NCBI RefSeq assembly: GCF_900129905.1
Contig: NZ_FQXG01000001.1
Coordinates: forward strand, 558,001 to 622,000
Direction: 5' to 3'
Length of the DNA: 64,000 nt
From: Ferrimonas marina
GTDB lineage: Bacteria; Pseudomonadota; Gammaproteobacteria; Enterobacterales; Shewanellaceae
The notes under the pieces were generated by a model, which had not been told where the DNA came from, ran no database searches, and saw only the letters and a program-made list of their open reading frames with translations. This document shows, piece by piece, positions 39,414 to 48,421 of the stretch. A program made the position numbers and the translations under genes. Each line of letters begins with the position of its first letter. Within the stretch, counting starts at the first letter, position 1.

Positions 39414-40103
39414 TTATTCCAGCTTATAGCCAACTCCATAGATGGAGTGTATCCGCTCCTCCCCTGGGATTTGATCTGCAATCTTCCGACGCAGGTTTTT
39501 GACGTGACTGTCGATGGTACGATCGCTGACGATGCGATCATCTGGGTAGCAGCGTTGCATCAGTACTTCACGCGAAAATACCCGGCCTGGCTGCTCCATT
39601 AAGGTTGCCAGAAGACGAAATTCAACTGGTGTCAGCGGTAACGGTTCATCCCGCACCCGGCATTGGTGATTCTGCTCAGACAGGCTCAATTCGCAGTAGC
39701 TCCGTTCGCCGGCCTGGCCCGCTGCCACCGCTCCCACAGATATTCGACGCAGTATCGACTTAACCCGTGCCACTACCTCACGGGGGAGAAACGGTTTACA
39801 GACGTAATCATCAGCCCCCAACTCCAGCCCCAGCAATCGGTCTATCTCATCCACTCGTGCGGTCAACATCAGGATCGGAACCTGAGAAAACTGGCGCACC
39901 TCACGGCAGATGGCCAAGCCGTCTTTACCGGGCAACATCAGATCGAGGATCACCAGTGCGGGCCGTTCTGTCTGCACAACCTCAACCGCTTCAGTCCCCT
40001 CAAGTAGCACACGGCTTCGGAAACCTGCCTGGGCCAGGTAATCAGCCAGAAGGTTAGCGATTTTTTCTTCATCCTCAACGATCAATATTGGACGTTCACT
40101 CAT
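39414..40103 (-). CDS. BaeR-like response regulator (OmpR family)
   Basis: A 229-residue regulator: receiver domain with LVILDLMLPGKDG (phospho-acceptor Asp near 55) and conserved VCKPFLPREVVARVK, then a winged-helix DNA-binding domain (PLTPVEFRLLATL, SDRTIDSHVKNLRRKI, IYGVGYKLE). The EIDRLLGLELGADDYVCKPF stretch and the kinase-then-regulator gene order resemble baeSR. Starts 3 bp after the kinase stop. BaeR systems respond to envelope stress; that role here is inference. Confidence 0.92.
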   Translation of the reverse strand: MSERPILIVEDEEKIANLLADYLAQAGFRSRVLLEGTEAVEVVQTERPALVILDLMLPGKDGLAICREVRQFSQVPILMLTARVDEIDRLLGLELGADDYVCKPFLPREVVARVKSILRRISVGAVAAGQAGERSYCELSLSEQNHQCRVRDEPLPLTPVEFRLLATLMEQPGRVFSREVLMQRCYPDDRIVSDRTIDSHVKNLRRKIADQIPGEERIHSIYGVGYKLE

Positions 40104-40106
40104 GGC

Positions 40107-41492
40107 TCACCTGATGGGCAAAGAAACAGAGATAGCAAGTCCCCCCAAGGAGGCCGGCTCAGCGCGGATCCAGCCTCGATGAGCGACAACGATATTGTGG
40201 CAGATCGCTAAACCCAGGCCCGCGCCACCTGCCCTTCGACTTCGGGAGGGCTCTAGCCGATACAGTGGCTCGAACAATTGCTGACACTCATCCTCAGTGG
40301 CGCCTGGCGAACTGTCAGCAAACACCAGCACCGCTTGCTTCGACCGCACGCTCAGGCTGACCTGCAACCGACCAGGCGGGTCGGTGTAGGCTAACGAGTT
40401 GCTGATCAGGTTATCGACCAGCTGCTGCAATCGGGTGGCATCACCATGTAATGGCACCGACTCAGGCAAGGTCAGCGCAATAGCGACCCCGGCCTGCTTG
40501 GCGGCCTCATCAAAACTGGCTATTCGTTGTTTAACCAGTTCCGCCAGGTCCAGGGGTGCAAACTGATAACGCAGCCCTCCAACATCGGATAAGGACAGCT
40601 GATAGAGATCGTCGATCAGACGTCTCAGCCTTGCCACCTCTGCCGCCATGGAATCGATCTGCTCTAGGTCCAACGGGCGTATGCCATCCCGGATAGCCTC
40701 CAGTTCGCCGGTCAGAATTGTCGTCGGAGTACGGAGTTCATGGGAGATACTCGCTAACCAGCGCTGACGGGCCGATCTCCCCTGCTCGAGTGTCTCAGCC
40801 AAATGATCAAGATCCGCCATCAATGCCCCCAGCTCATCACGCCGAGGCTCTGCCAGCCGATACTGGAACTCGCCCTGAGTCATGGCATGCACGCCGCTGG
40901 CCATACGCCTAACCGGCGCCAGCAAACGACGGGTAAGCTGAGTCGACACAAGTAGCGCTAAGCCAAGAGAAAACAGGGCAATCAAAACACTGGTGCTGAA
41001 TTGCTGACGTGAAAAAGCTGTCTCCTGTGGCGATTCCAAAGCCTGCCGAGGTGCGCTGTTTAGTCGACCGACCTCCTGATCCTGTACCCAGACCCCAGCC
41101 GTTATTGGCGCCTTAAGGCTGTCTGTTGGCTGACCAGCCACCAACTGGCCCTGATGATCAATCAACCAGGTTCCCTGTACCTGGTGTTGATGAGGCGGTG
41201 GGCCTGCATGGCCAAGGGGGGGATGATCGCCACGAGGAGGGGGAGGCAGCTCCGTAACCGGACCACGCAGCAACCGCGCCAAGACCACCGAGTCAACCTG
41301 CTGCCACCCCCCATCCTGCTGGAACCTCTCGGCAAGCTCCTGAGCTACCTGCTCCAACCGACTCTGCTGTACGGCATCGACATACTCAAGAAAGCCCCGC
41401 TCGAAACTCCAGCGAGCCAGCAGCAAGGTGGCGCTGAGCACCACCAGTGTGACACCTACGAAGGCAAGAATTAGCTTTGATGCGAGGCTCAT
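40107..41492 (-). CDS. BaeS-like sensor histidine kinase
   Basis: A 461-residue inner-membrane sensor. Membrane helix 1 is at about 5-25, a periplasmic domain of about 130 residues follows with a His- and Pro-rich insert (PPPPRGDHPPLGHAGPPPHQHQ), helix 2 near 170-190, then HAMP, the dimerisation/phosphotransfer helix with SISHELRTP, and the ATPase domain with N-box DNLISNSLAY and GGAGLGLAICHNIV. The His/Pro insert could bind metal. Start ATG 41492 (MSLASKL) follows GGGAGG by 12 nt; the open frame extends further upstream without support. Confidence 0.92.
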   Translation of the reverse strand: MSLASKLILAFVGVTLVVLSATLLLARWSFERGFLEYVDAVQQSRLEQVAQELAERFQQDGGWQQVDSVVLARLLRGPVTELPPPPRGDHPPLGHAGPPPHQHQVQGTWLIDHQGQLVAGQPTDSLKAPITAGVWVQDQEVGRLNSAPRQALESPQETAFSRQQFSTSVLIALFSLGLALLVSTQLTRRLLAPVRRMASGVHAMTQGEFQYRLAEPRRDELGALMADLDHLAETLEQGRSARQRWLASISHELRTPTTILTGELEAIRDGIRPLDLEQIDSMAAEVARLRRLIDDLYQLSLSDVGGLRYQFAPLDLAELVKQRIASFDEAAKQAGVAIALTLPESVPLHGDATRLQQLVDNLISNSLAYTDPPGRLQVSLSVRSKQAVLVFADSSPGATEDECQQLFEPLYRLEPSRSRRAGGAGLGLAICHNIVVAHRGWIRAEPASLGGLAISVSLPIR

Positions 41493-41728
41493 AATGTGCG
41501 CATTCCTCCCGATAATCATTGCCACTGCTTCCGCCATCGATTGTTGCGCAGTTTGGCCAGGGCCTCATTGAAACGCCCCTTAGGTTGAGGATAGCGACAC
41601 TACGCTTCAAGGTAGCCAAGGCCCCTACTGATATACCAAGCCCCCTCATCATCTCCTTGTTCCTTGCACACTCTCTGCACAGTGCTGCCAGATAATTGGC
41701 CCCATCCTGATTTTCAGAGGGAAATATC

Positions 41729-42922
41729 ATGTCCTTTACCGCAAAGCGCCGTGCCTACCTCCAGCAACCTTACCTGTTACTACTGACCCTGCTGATAAGC
41801 GGGTGCAAGATCTCAGACAGCAACCTTGTCGACCAGGACACCGCTGATACCTCGCAGGTATTGGCATACCCTCTGGTAGCAACCGGACAGCAGCATTGCA
41901 GCGACATCGATGGCATGACGATTGAGTGCCCGGGTGTGGAGGATCACAACTACGGCCAGGATAGTCAGTTTGGTGGCAATGACTTTGAACTCAAGGACAA
42001 CGGTGACGGAACCGTCATCGATGCGCTGACCGGCCTGACATGGCAACAGGTTCCCGCGGCCGAGGGGATGAGCTACCAGCAAGCACAAGAGTACGTCGAA
42101 TCGCTTTCTCTTGGTGGCTATGACGACTGGCGTCTTCCATCCAACAAAGAGCTGTTCTCCATCAGCGATTTTTCACACGGCTGGCCCTACCTGGACTCGG
42201 AGGTGTTTGCATTAGCCCAGGAGCATGGGGGTAAGGATGAGCAGTTTTGGACTGAAGAGTACGTCGGCAACACAATGGAAGGCGGCAGCGAAGCCGCGTT
42301 TGGCATCAATCACAGTACCGGCCATATCAAGGCCTACCCTGCCGCCATCGAAGGCCCGATGGCTAAGCGGGTGCGCGCCGTGCGGGGCGAAGTCTATGGG
42401 GTCAATGACTTCGTCGATAATGGCGACGGCACGGTGACCGACCGTGCTACCGGCTTGATGTGGGCGCAGCAGGACAGCGGTTATGGCATGGACTGGCAGA
42501 TGGCCTTAATGTTCACAAAGGACTCAGCTCTCGCCGGCCACAATGACTGGCGTCTGCCCAACATCAAGGAGCTACAAAGCATCGTCGACTATCGATATGC
42601 CCCCTCAGCCAGCTTTGGCGAAGACCAGGGGCCGGCCATCGATCGCCGCTACTTTACCATCACGGTACTGCCCTCAAACACCACCCTATACCCAGAGGAC
42701 TACCCCTACTTCTGGTCCAGCACCAGTGCCTATTTCAGCCCGGAGGATCCGGCCTACGCTTATGCTTGGTACGTCGCTTTCGGCACGGCGGTAAACAACG
42801 AGGGCGAAGACCTGCACGGTGCCGGGGTGGTCCGCTTCGATACTAAGTACGAGGGAGGGCCAGCGGCGGAAGGCGGCGAGCGCTACTACAACTTCGTTCG
42901 CCTGGTGCGGAATACCCCGTAA
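41729..42922 (+). CDS. DUF1566 lipoprotein with tandem domains
   Basis: A 397-residue lipoprotein: lipobox LLISGCK with acylated Cys near 26. Two copies of the DUF1566 (Lcl C-terminal type) domain follow, each with a DNGDGTV-DxxTGLxWQQ start (about 90-110 and 230-250) and a DDWRLPSNKEL or NDWRLPNIKEL core, ending FVRLVRNTP. These domains occur in surface proteins of unknown role. AGAGGG precedes ATG 41729. It is divergent from the BaeSR-like genes with about 235 bp between, so it may be a regulatory target. Confidence 0.88.
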   Translation: MSFTAKRRAYLQQPYLLLLTLLISGCKISDSNLVDQDTADTSQVLAYPLVATGQQHCSDIDGMTIECPGVEDHNYGQDSQFGGNDFELKDNGDGTVIDALTGLTWQQVPAAEGMSYQQAQEYVESLSLGGYDDWRLPSNKELFSISDFSHGWPYLDSEVFALAQEHGGKDEQFWTEEYVGNTMEGGSEAAFGINHSTGHIKAYPAAIEGPMAKRVRAVRGEVYGVNDFVDNGDGTVTDRATGLMWAQQDSGYGMDWQMALMFTKDSALAGHNDWRLPNIKELQSIVDYRYAPSASFGEDQGPAIDRRYFTITVLPSNTTLYPEDYPYFWSSTSAYFSPEDPAYAYAWYVAFGTAVNNEGEDLHGAGVVRFDTKYEGGPAAEGGERYYNFVRLVRNTP

Positions 42923-42923
42923 C

Positions 42924-42955
42924 GCAAAAAGCCCGGCAGGTGCCGGGCTTTGTTA
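42924..42955. terminator. Bidirectional terminator
   Basis: AAAAAGCCCGGCA-GGTGCCGGGCTTTGTT between the DUF1566 gene and the convergent yqhD. The AAAA on one side and TTT on the other allow use in both directions. Confidence 0.87.
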
Positions 42956-42985
42956 TGCCTAATCGGGGGATAGGTATATACGGGG

Positions 42986-44146
42986 TTACGCGTAGGCGTC
43001 TTCCAGGATGGCGCGACTGACCGACAGGTCCAGATCGCCCCGCTCAGACAGCGCCACCATGCCGTGGGCTTCCAGTGCCTGAACCACCTTGTCGATCCCA
43101 CCACGCTCAACACCGTACTCGGACAGGCGGGTCTTCACCCCCAGCGACTCGAAGAAGTCACGGGTCTTGGCAATAGCCTGGTCGATGCGTTGGTCCTCAT
43201 CCCCTTCGGTGATGTCCCAGACGCGCTCGGCATACTGCAGCAGCTTCTCGCGCTTCTCGGTCTTGCGCAGCTTCCACACGCTGGGCTGGATGATCGCCAG
43301 GCTCTGGCCGTGATCGATACCAAACAGCGCGGTCAGCTCATGGCCAATCATGTGGGTGGTCCAGTCCTGGGGTACACCGACACCGATAAAGCCGTTCAGG
43401 GCACAGGTGGCACTCCATACCAGGGTGGCCCGGGCCTCGTAGTTTTCCGGCTCCGCCAGGGTCTGCGGGCCCACCTCAATCAGGGTCTTGAGGATCCCCT
43501 CGGCGGTACGATCCTGGATGTGACCGTTGGCCGGGAAGGTCACGTACTGCTCCAGGGTATGAACAAAGGCATCCACCACACCGTTGGCCACCTGCACCTT
43601 GGGCAGGGAGAAGGTCAGGCTTGGATCCAGGAAGGAGAACTGCGGGAACAGCAGCGGGTGCATCACCGGGAACTTACCGCCCTGGTAGGACACCACGGCG
43701 CCCATGTTCATCTCGGAACCGGTGGCCGGCAAGGTGGCCACGGTGCCCAGCGGCAGCGCACCGTCGATCGGCGGCGGTGCAAAGCCGTGCTTCAGCAGGC
43801 TGGCCTCATCGCCCTGGTAAGGCGCTGCGGCGGCGATGAATTTGGTGCCGTCCATGACGGAGCCACCGCCCACGGCCAGCAGGAAGTCGATCTTCTCGGC
43901 ACGCACCATCTCGACCGCCTTCATCAGGGTGTCGAACTGGGGGTTGGGCTCGATGCCACCGAACTCCACCACCTGGCGCTCGCCCAGACCGGCCAATACC
44001 TTGTCCAGGGTGCCGAAACGCTTCACACTGCCGCCGCCATAGAGCACCAGCACCTTGGCATCGGCTGGTACCAGGTTGTTCAGCTCAGCCAGACGATCCT
44101 GGCCAAACACGATATGGGTGGGGTTACGATAATCGAAGTTTTGCAT
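42986..44146 (-). CDS. yqhD: NADPH-dependent iron-type alcohol dehydrogenase / aldehyde reductase YqhD
   Basis: A 386-residue group III dehydrogenase that reduces aldehydes with NADPH. GGGSVKRFG near 38-46 and the family GGGSVMDGTKF loop (94-104) bind cofactor, with GGGSVMD typical of the YqhD type. The metal site is inferred from DAFVHTLEQY, HMIGHELTALFGIDHGQ. ATG 44146 (MQNFDYRNP) has GGAGA upstream. Divergent from a YqhC-like activator, as in E. coli, where it deals with toxic aldehydes. Confidence 0.95.
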   Translation of the reverse strand: MQNFDYRNPTHIVFGQDRLAELNNLVPADAKVLVLYGGGSVKRFGTLDKVLAGLGERQVVEFGGIEPNPQFDTLMKAVEMVRAEKIDFLLAVGGGSVMDGTKFIAAAAPYQGDEASLLKHGFAPPPIDGALPLGTVATLPATGSEMNMGAVVSYQGGKFPVMHPLLFPQFSFLDPSLTFSLPKVQVANGVVDAFVHTLEQYVTFPANGHIQDRTAEGILKTLIEVGPQTLAEPENYEARATLVWSATCALNGFIGVGVPQDWTTHMIGHELTALFGIDHGQSLAIIQPSVWKLRKTEKREKLLQYAERVWDITEGDEDQRIDQAIAKTRDFFESLGVKTRLSEYGVERGGIDKVVQALEAHGMVALSERGDLDLSVSRAILEDAYA

Positions 44147-44323
44147 GGTGGGTCTCCACATCCGTTGATGGCTATCAATTTACGCTCACCAGAAAATTTA
44201 AAAAGGCACATTAACGCCAAAAGCCTGCCTATTTCTCTCACTCTTGCCCAAACCCGCCCAAAGCCTTTGCCTTAGGTTCGGTCGCGGCGGTACCCTGAAC
44301 CCATTCATCAGTGAGGAAGCAGC

Positions 44324-45220
44324 ATGACCGATACCCTGATCCAGCAGGCTGAGCAGTTGGCCACGCAGGAGGGCTACAACCCCACCCGCTTACCCGGCGT
44401 TGGCGTCTATAAAACCAGTGCGGCACAGGCCAAGATCCCTTTGTGCTACAGCCAAGGGGTGATTTTCGTGCTGCAGGGCCGCAAGCGCGTGTTCCTGGAG
44501 CAGCAAGCGTTTGACTACCACCCGGACAACTACCTGGTGTTGACCCTGCCGCTGCCGGCGGAGTGCGAAACCCTGGTGACGCCGGGGGAGCCGATGCTCT
44601 CATTGATGATCCACTTTGATGCCGGGGTGCTGAATGAGCTGGTGCGGCTGTTTGGCGAGCACCGTCAACTGCCCCAAGGCTCAGGCCAGCTGGGCGAGAG
44701 CAAGGCGTTGTACGTCAATACCCTCAACCCGGATCTGCGCACCCTGCTGGAACGGCTGGTCAGCTGCCTGCACTCCCCTTTGCAGGCTGATGCCCTGGGC
44801 GATGCGCTGTTGCGGGAGTTGATGTTCCGACTGCTGCAAGCCGATGAGAGCGGTTCGCTGTTTGCCCTGGCGATGCAAAACACCCATCTGGCCCGGATGG
44901 AGCGCACCCTCAAACATCTGCACAACCACTTTGAACAGCCGATGGATGTCGACCAACTGGCGCAGATGGCCAACATGAGTGCCTCCAGCTTTCACCGCAA
45001 CTTTCGCCAACTGACGGCCTCTTCACCGCTGCAGTACCTGAAGAAGCTGCGCCTGACCCGGGCCCGGGAGTTGCTGATAGACCAGGGGGTCAAGGTGAAG
45101 CAGGCGGCCGCCCAGGTTGGCTACGAGAGCCCGACCCAGTTCAGCCGGGAGTTCAAGCGCTACTTTGGCCATACCCCACAGCAACTGGGCCGCGAAGCCA
45201 GCGCCATTGCGATAGACTGA
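44324..45220 (+). CDS. yqhC: AraC-family regulator, YqhC-like
   Basis: A 298-residue activator with an N-terminal AraC-type ligand domain (GVGVYKTSAAQAKIPLCYSQGVIFVLQGRK) and a C-terminal double helix-turn-helix (about 200-295: VDQLAQMANMSASSFHRNF, then KQAAAQVGYESPTQFSREFKRYFG). The domain arrangement and the divergent yqhD gene make YqhC the best match. YqhC of E. coli activates yqhD in response to aldehydes; the 177-bp shared intergenic region should contain its site. Confidence 0.9.
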   Translation: MTDTLIQQAEQLATQEGYNPTRLPGVGVYKTSAAQAKIPLCYSQGVIFVLQGRKRVFLEQQAFDYHPDNYLVLTLPLPAECETLVTPGEPMLSLMIHFDAGVLNELVRLFGEHRQLPQGSGQLGESKALYVNTLNPDLRTLLERLVSCLHSPLQADALGDALLRELMFRLLQADESGSLFALAMQNTHLARMERTLKHLHNHFEQPMDVDQLAQMANMSASSFHRNFRQLTASSPLQYLKKLRLTRARELLIDQGVKVKQAAAQVGYESPTQFSREFKRYFGHTPQQLGREASAIAID

Positions 45221-45248
45221 GCCCTGAATAGCACGAAGAGAGAACGCC

Positions 45249-45677
45249 ATGGCCAAACCTCAACAGGCGCACCCTGCCCCTATGCCGTCACTGCGTGGAG
45301 CGCTGGCCTGCCTGGCTCTGCTGGGCCTGCTGGCCAGCCCTGCCCTGGCCAGGGCAGACGTCAGCGCCGATACCAGCACCGACGCCAACAAACAGGAGAT
45401 CCAGCAGCTGCTGGAATACGTCGAGCGCTCGCCCTGCCAGTTCATCCGCAACGGCAAGGCCTACAAGGGGGAGAAGGCTCGCTCCCACCTGGAGCGCAAG
45501 TACAACTACATCCAGGGCAAGGGCCACGAGCTGACCGCCGAGCAGTTTATCGAGCACGCCGGCACCGAGAGCAGCTTTACCGGCCGCGACTACCAGATCC
45601 AATGCCCTGATCAGGACAAGGAGCCCAGCGCCGACTGGTTGTTGCGGGAGCTGGCCCGGATCCGCCAGGGCCAGTAG
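45249..45677 (+). CDS. DUF5329-type exported protein
   Basis: A 142-residue protein with a signal peptide (ALACLALLGLLASPALA-RA). The mature part contains EIQQLLEYVERSPCQFIRNGKAYKGEKARSHLERKYN and FIEHAGTESSFTGRDYQIQC, matching the DUF5329 family, with one Cys pair. Function unknown. It begins 28 bp after the regulator stop and could be co-transcribed with it. Confidence 0.85.
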   Translation: MAKPQQAHPAPMPSLRGALACLALLGLLASPALARADVSADTSTDANKQEIQQLLEYVERSPCQFIRNGKAYKGEKARSHLERKYNYIQGKGHELTAEQFIEHAGTESSFTGRDYQIQCPDQDKEPSADWLLRELARIRQGQ

Positions 45678-45821
45678 CCTGGCCGGATGGGGTTTTGCCA
45701 AGTCAGTACAGCATCAGGACTCTTTAACACAGGTTAATCGAGTGTTAAGTGGATGATTTTCCACCGCACTCGTAACCTAGGCCTCAACCAATACGGTGTT
45801 CCCCAACCCCAGGAGGTCTTG

Positions 45822-46148
45822 ATGCGCTTACCCCACTTTCTCGCCATCCTGCTGGTGCTTGCCAGCGGCTCAGCCCTGGCCAGCCCCTATCAGTGTCAGC
45901 AGTTGATCGACGATCTGGCGCAGCAGGAGCCGGCCCAGCTGCGTGCCAACCTGGGCGCACTGTATGAGAGGGAGGTAGAGCCGATGCAGTGGGACCTGTA
46001 CGACACCGCCTTTATCGAAGAGGCCAACCGTGACCAGGTCAAAGAGTCCTTTGTGCGCATGGCGCTGGCCTGCAATCAGCCGATCAATGCCGAGCGCAGC
46101 GTGGTTGAGGTGATGCACCGGGCCCAGATGGCGGTCTGGGACAGCTAA
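45822..46148 (+). CDS. Small exported protein, paralogue A of a duplicated pair
   Basis: A 108-residue protein with a signal peptide (HFLAILLVLASGSALA-SP) and a helical mature part with two Cys (PYQC, ALACNQP). About 70% identical by hand alignment to the protein at 48422; the conserved core is LYDTAFIEEAN, QVKES and EVMHRAQ. AGGAGG precedes ATG 45822 by 6 nt. Unknown family, lies 2.3 kb from its twin with two unrelated genes between. Confidence 0.82.
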   Translation: MRLPHFLAILLVLASGSALASPYQCQQLIDDLAQQEPAQLRANLGALYEREVEPMQWDLYDTAFIEEANRDQVKESFVRMALACNQPINAERSVVEVMHRAQMAVWDS

Positions 46149-46165
46149 GCCGGCCAGTCAAAGCC

Positions 46166-46204
46166 AACGCGCCGTTGCGGTTATCCGCACGGCGCGTTTT
46201 CTTG
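46166..46204 (+). terminator. Terminator after paralogue A
   Basis: ACGCGCCGTTGCGG-TTAT-CCGCACGGCGCGT followed by TTTCTTG. The stem is long with one internal mismatch. Also faces the convergent START gene. Confidence 0.8.
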
Positions 46205-46244
46205 TTCGATCACAATGGATGCGACACTGACCGCTACAGGACCC

Positions 46245-46862
46245 TTACCGGGTCAGCTGGCTGCGCAGACCCAGCAGGGTGCGATAGGGCTGGGAGACCG
46301 TCACCTGGTTGATCAGCCATGCTGGCAGATGGCCGCCGGGATCGGTCAACACCTGGTAGCGCACCTGGGTTTGCTCCGGGCCCAGCGGGGTCAGCACCCA
46401 AAGGCTTTCCAGCCGAGGCACTCGCACCGCCCCGGCCACCTCGGGCAGCGCATCAGGCACGCCTTGCTGCTCCAGCCGCACCACACCACTGGTGGCATCC
46501 ACCTTGTAGTGGTTGAGCACCACCGCATCCCGGTCGGACACCGGCCAAGGGGCCTCGCTGTAGGTGTAGGTAATGCTTCGGTTGGTATCGAGCTGCTCCA
46601 CCAGCTGCATCTGCTCGACGTTCTCCACCCACTCCACGCCGATCTCGACGTCTTGCAATACCGTCAGAACCTGGTCCACCGAAGCGGGCAGCACCGCCAC
46701 CGCCAAAAACTCCTTAAAGGCACTGTCTGCTGCGGGGCGTCGATAGACCTGGATCCCCTTTCGCTCCCGGGCCTTGTGCCAACCCGACTCCAGCGGTTCG
46801 CCACTGGCCAGCGACGGCGTCATCATGGCCAGCAGCAGAACGATAACGGTGGCATGCTTCAT
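46245..46862 (-). CDS. Exported START-domain protein
   Basis: A 205-residue protein with a signal peptide (VIVLLLAMMTPSLASG) and one START-like lipid-binding domain (ARERKGIQVYRRP, VLQDVEIGVEWVENV, SEAPWPVSDRDAVV). START domains bind lipids in a hydrophobic cavity. ATG 46862 overlaps the glycosyltransferase stop by 4 nt, so the two are made together. Its location in the periplasm and its partnership with a membrane glycosyltransferase suggest a lipid-handling role. This is inference. Confidence 0.88.
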   Translation of the reverse strand: MKHATVIVLLLAMMTPSLASGEPLESGWHKARERKGIQVYRRPAADSAFKEFLAVAVLPASVDQVLTVLQDVEIGVEWVENVEQMQLVEQLDTNRSITYTYSEAPWPVSDRDAVVLNHYKVDATSGVVRLEQQGVPDALPEVAGAVRVPRLESLWVLTPLGPEQTQVRYQVLTDPGGHLPAWLINQVTVSQPYRTLLGLRSQLTR

Positions 46863-48040
46863 ACATCCTCCAGGGTACGCCCCTTCCAGGTGAACGCCCG
46901 CTTGCTGGCCAGGCGAAAGGCGTTGAGGGTGAGCATCCCCTGCAGCGTCAGGCCAAACGGGATCGCCCAGACGTAACGAAGCGGTACCTGCAGCGTGCGC
47001 AGCAGCAGACCCCCTGCCACCAGCACCACCAACGCCAAACCCAGGGCAATGATCAGCAAGGCGTTGGCAACGTCATGACCATTCCAGGACAGCCACAGGG
47101 CGGCTATCAGCATCAGCGGCGGCGACCAGGCCAACACCAGCGAACGCGTCAACAGCCACACGGCCTGGGTCCGGCATCCACAGCCGATGATGCGGTTCAT
47201 ATTCTTGGAGAAGCCCTGCCAGATCTCACCTGCACTGGAGTACATCCGGGTGCTCATCAACTCATCGGCAAAGGCCCAGAAGATGCGAAAACCGCGCTGC
47301 TTCATGGCCCGGGCGAAGGCCAGATCCTCGGAGATCTCGCCGGCCACCACGGTGTGCCCCTCCACTGCCCAGTACGCCTGCTGACGAAACAGCATCGCCT
47401 GGCCGTTGGCGATCGCCTCTTCGCTGCGGGGATCGTTGGACTGCTTGAAGCGCATAAAGGAGGCGATCCCCAGGAACAGACCCGGCATCAGCACCTTCTC
47501 AGCGACGGACACCATCCGCTGCCTGGGATTGAAGGAGAGCAGATCGATGTCGCGCTCCTCGGCAAACGAAACCACGGCGTTGAGCATCCCCGGCTCACTG
47601 ACGGTGTCGGCATCGACAAAGAACAGGTAGTCGCCCTGGGCCTGCTCTGCGCCAACCTGACAGGCGTTGCTCTTGCCAAACCAGCCTTTAGGAAGCGGTC
47701 GGCCTGGGACGCAGCGGATGTTGGCGGCGGTGGACTCTGCCACCTCCAGGGCCCGCTCGCGGGTGCGGTCTTCAGAGCCGTCGTCCACCACGATCACCTC
47801 GAACCGACTGCGCGGGTAGGTTTGTGCCGCCAGCGAACGCAGCAGCCGGCGGATGTTGCGCTCCTCGTTGCGGGCGGGGATCACCACGCTGACAAAGGGC
47901 AACGTATCCGGCTCATTGCACCAGGCGCCAAAGGTGGGACGAATATGGACCCGGGATAGCTCCAGTAGCTGCAACCGAAACAGGAAGCCAAGGACAAAGC
48001 ATGTCAACAGGGCAAAGACAATAAGCACTGAGCTCTCCAT
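46859..48040 (-). CDS. Membrane glycosyltransferase family 2
   Basis: A 393-residue enzyme with one N-terminal membrane helix (about 4-22), a GT-A domain (PFVSVVIPARNEERNI, VIVVDDGSEDRT, YLFFVDADT as the metal-binding DxD and the acceptor-side GEISEDLAFARAMK), and three C-terminal helices (about 285-365). The PLPKGWFGKSNAC element resembles the CrtQ/HpnB-like group acting on polyisoprenoid lipids. Coupled to the START gene. The specific acceptor cannot be stated. Confidence 0.9.
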   Translation of the reverse strand: MESSVLIVFALLTCFVLGFLFRLQLLELSRVHIRPTFGAWCNEPDTLPFVSVVIPARNEERNIRRLLRSLAAQTYPRSRFEVIVVDDGSEDRTRERALEVAESTAANIRCVPGRPLPKGWFGKSNACQVGAEQAQGDYLFFVDADTVSEPGMLNAVVSFAEERDIDLLSFNPRQRMVSVAEKVLMPGLFLGIASFMRFKQSNDPRSEEAIANGQAMLFRQQAYWAVEGHTVVAGEISEDLAFARAMKQRGFRIFWAFADELMSTRMYSSAGEIWQGFSKNMNRIIGCGCRTQAVWLLTRSLVLAWSPPLMLIAALWLSWNGHDVANALLIIALGLALVVLVAGGLLLRTLQVPLRYVWAIPFGLTLQGMLTLNAFRLASKRAFTWKGRTLEDV

Positions 48041-48421
48041 TGGTAAAATACTGATCTTATTGGTATCTCATAGACCAACGCTGAATAGGTAGAGTAATAA
48101 CTCTTGTATTGACGGGGTTTGTGACGTCAAGCGCCATCGCCAGGGATTCACGCTTTCGCATTTGATATCGACATAGTAGAGACGAGGCCGGATCCGCCGG
48201 AGTCACTGGGCGTGGGCAAAGCGCACGCTGAACGGCACGGGATGGCATTAGCCCCGCTCCAGCCTCGGCATTTGGCTAACGCTGAGTTGCAGATTACTGA
48301 CAAATCAATCGGAAACGACTGGATTGTTCAGCTTTGGTTAACCAGCTGTTACGTACACTGGGGCTGTTCTGCTTCCCCGGTGAGCCCATGGCTCAACCTA
48401 ACCGACCCCTGGAGGTGTTTC
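48041..48421. other. Intergenic region
   Basis: About 380 bp between the divergent glycosyltransferase and paralogue B. It must hold both promoters. The last 25 bp before paralogue B resemble the leader of paralogue A (both contain a CCCC-AGGAGG-type or CCCCTGGAGG site before ATGCG). No other feature seen. Confidence 0.6.
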
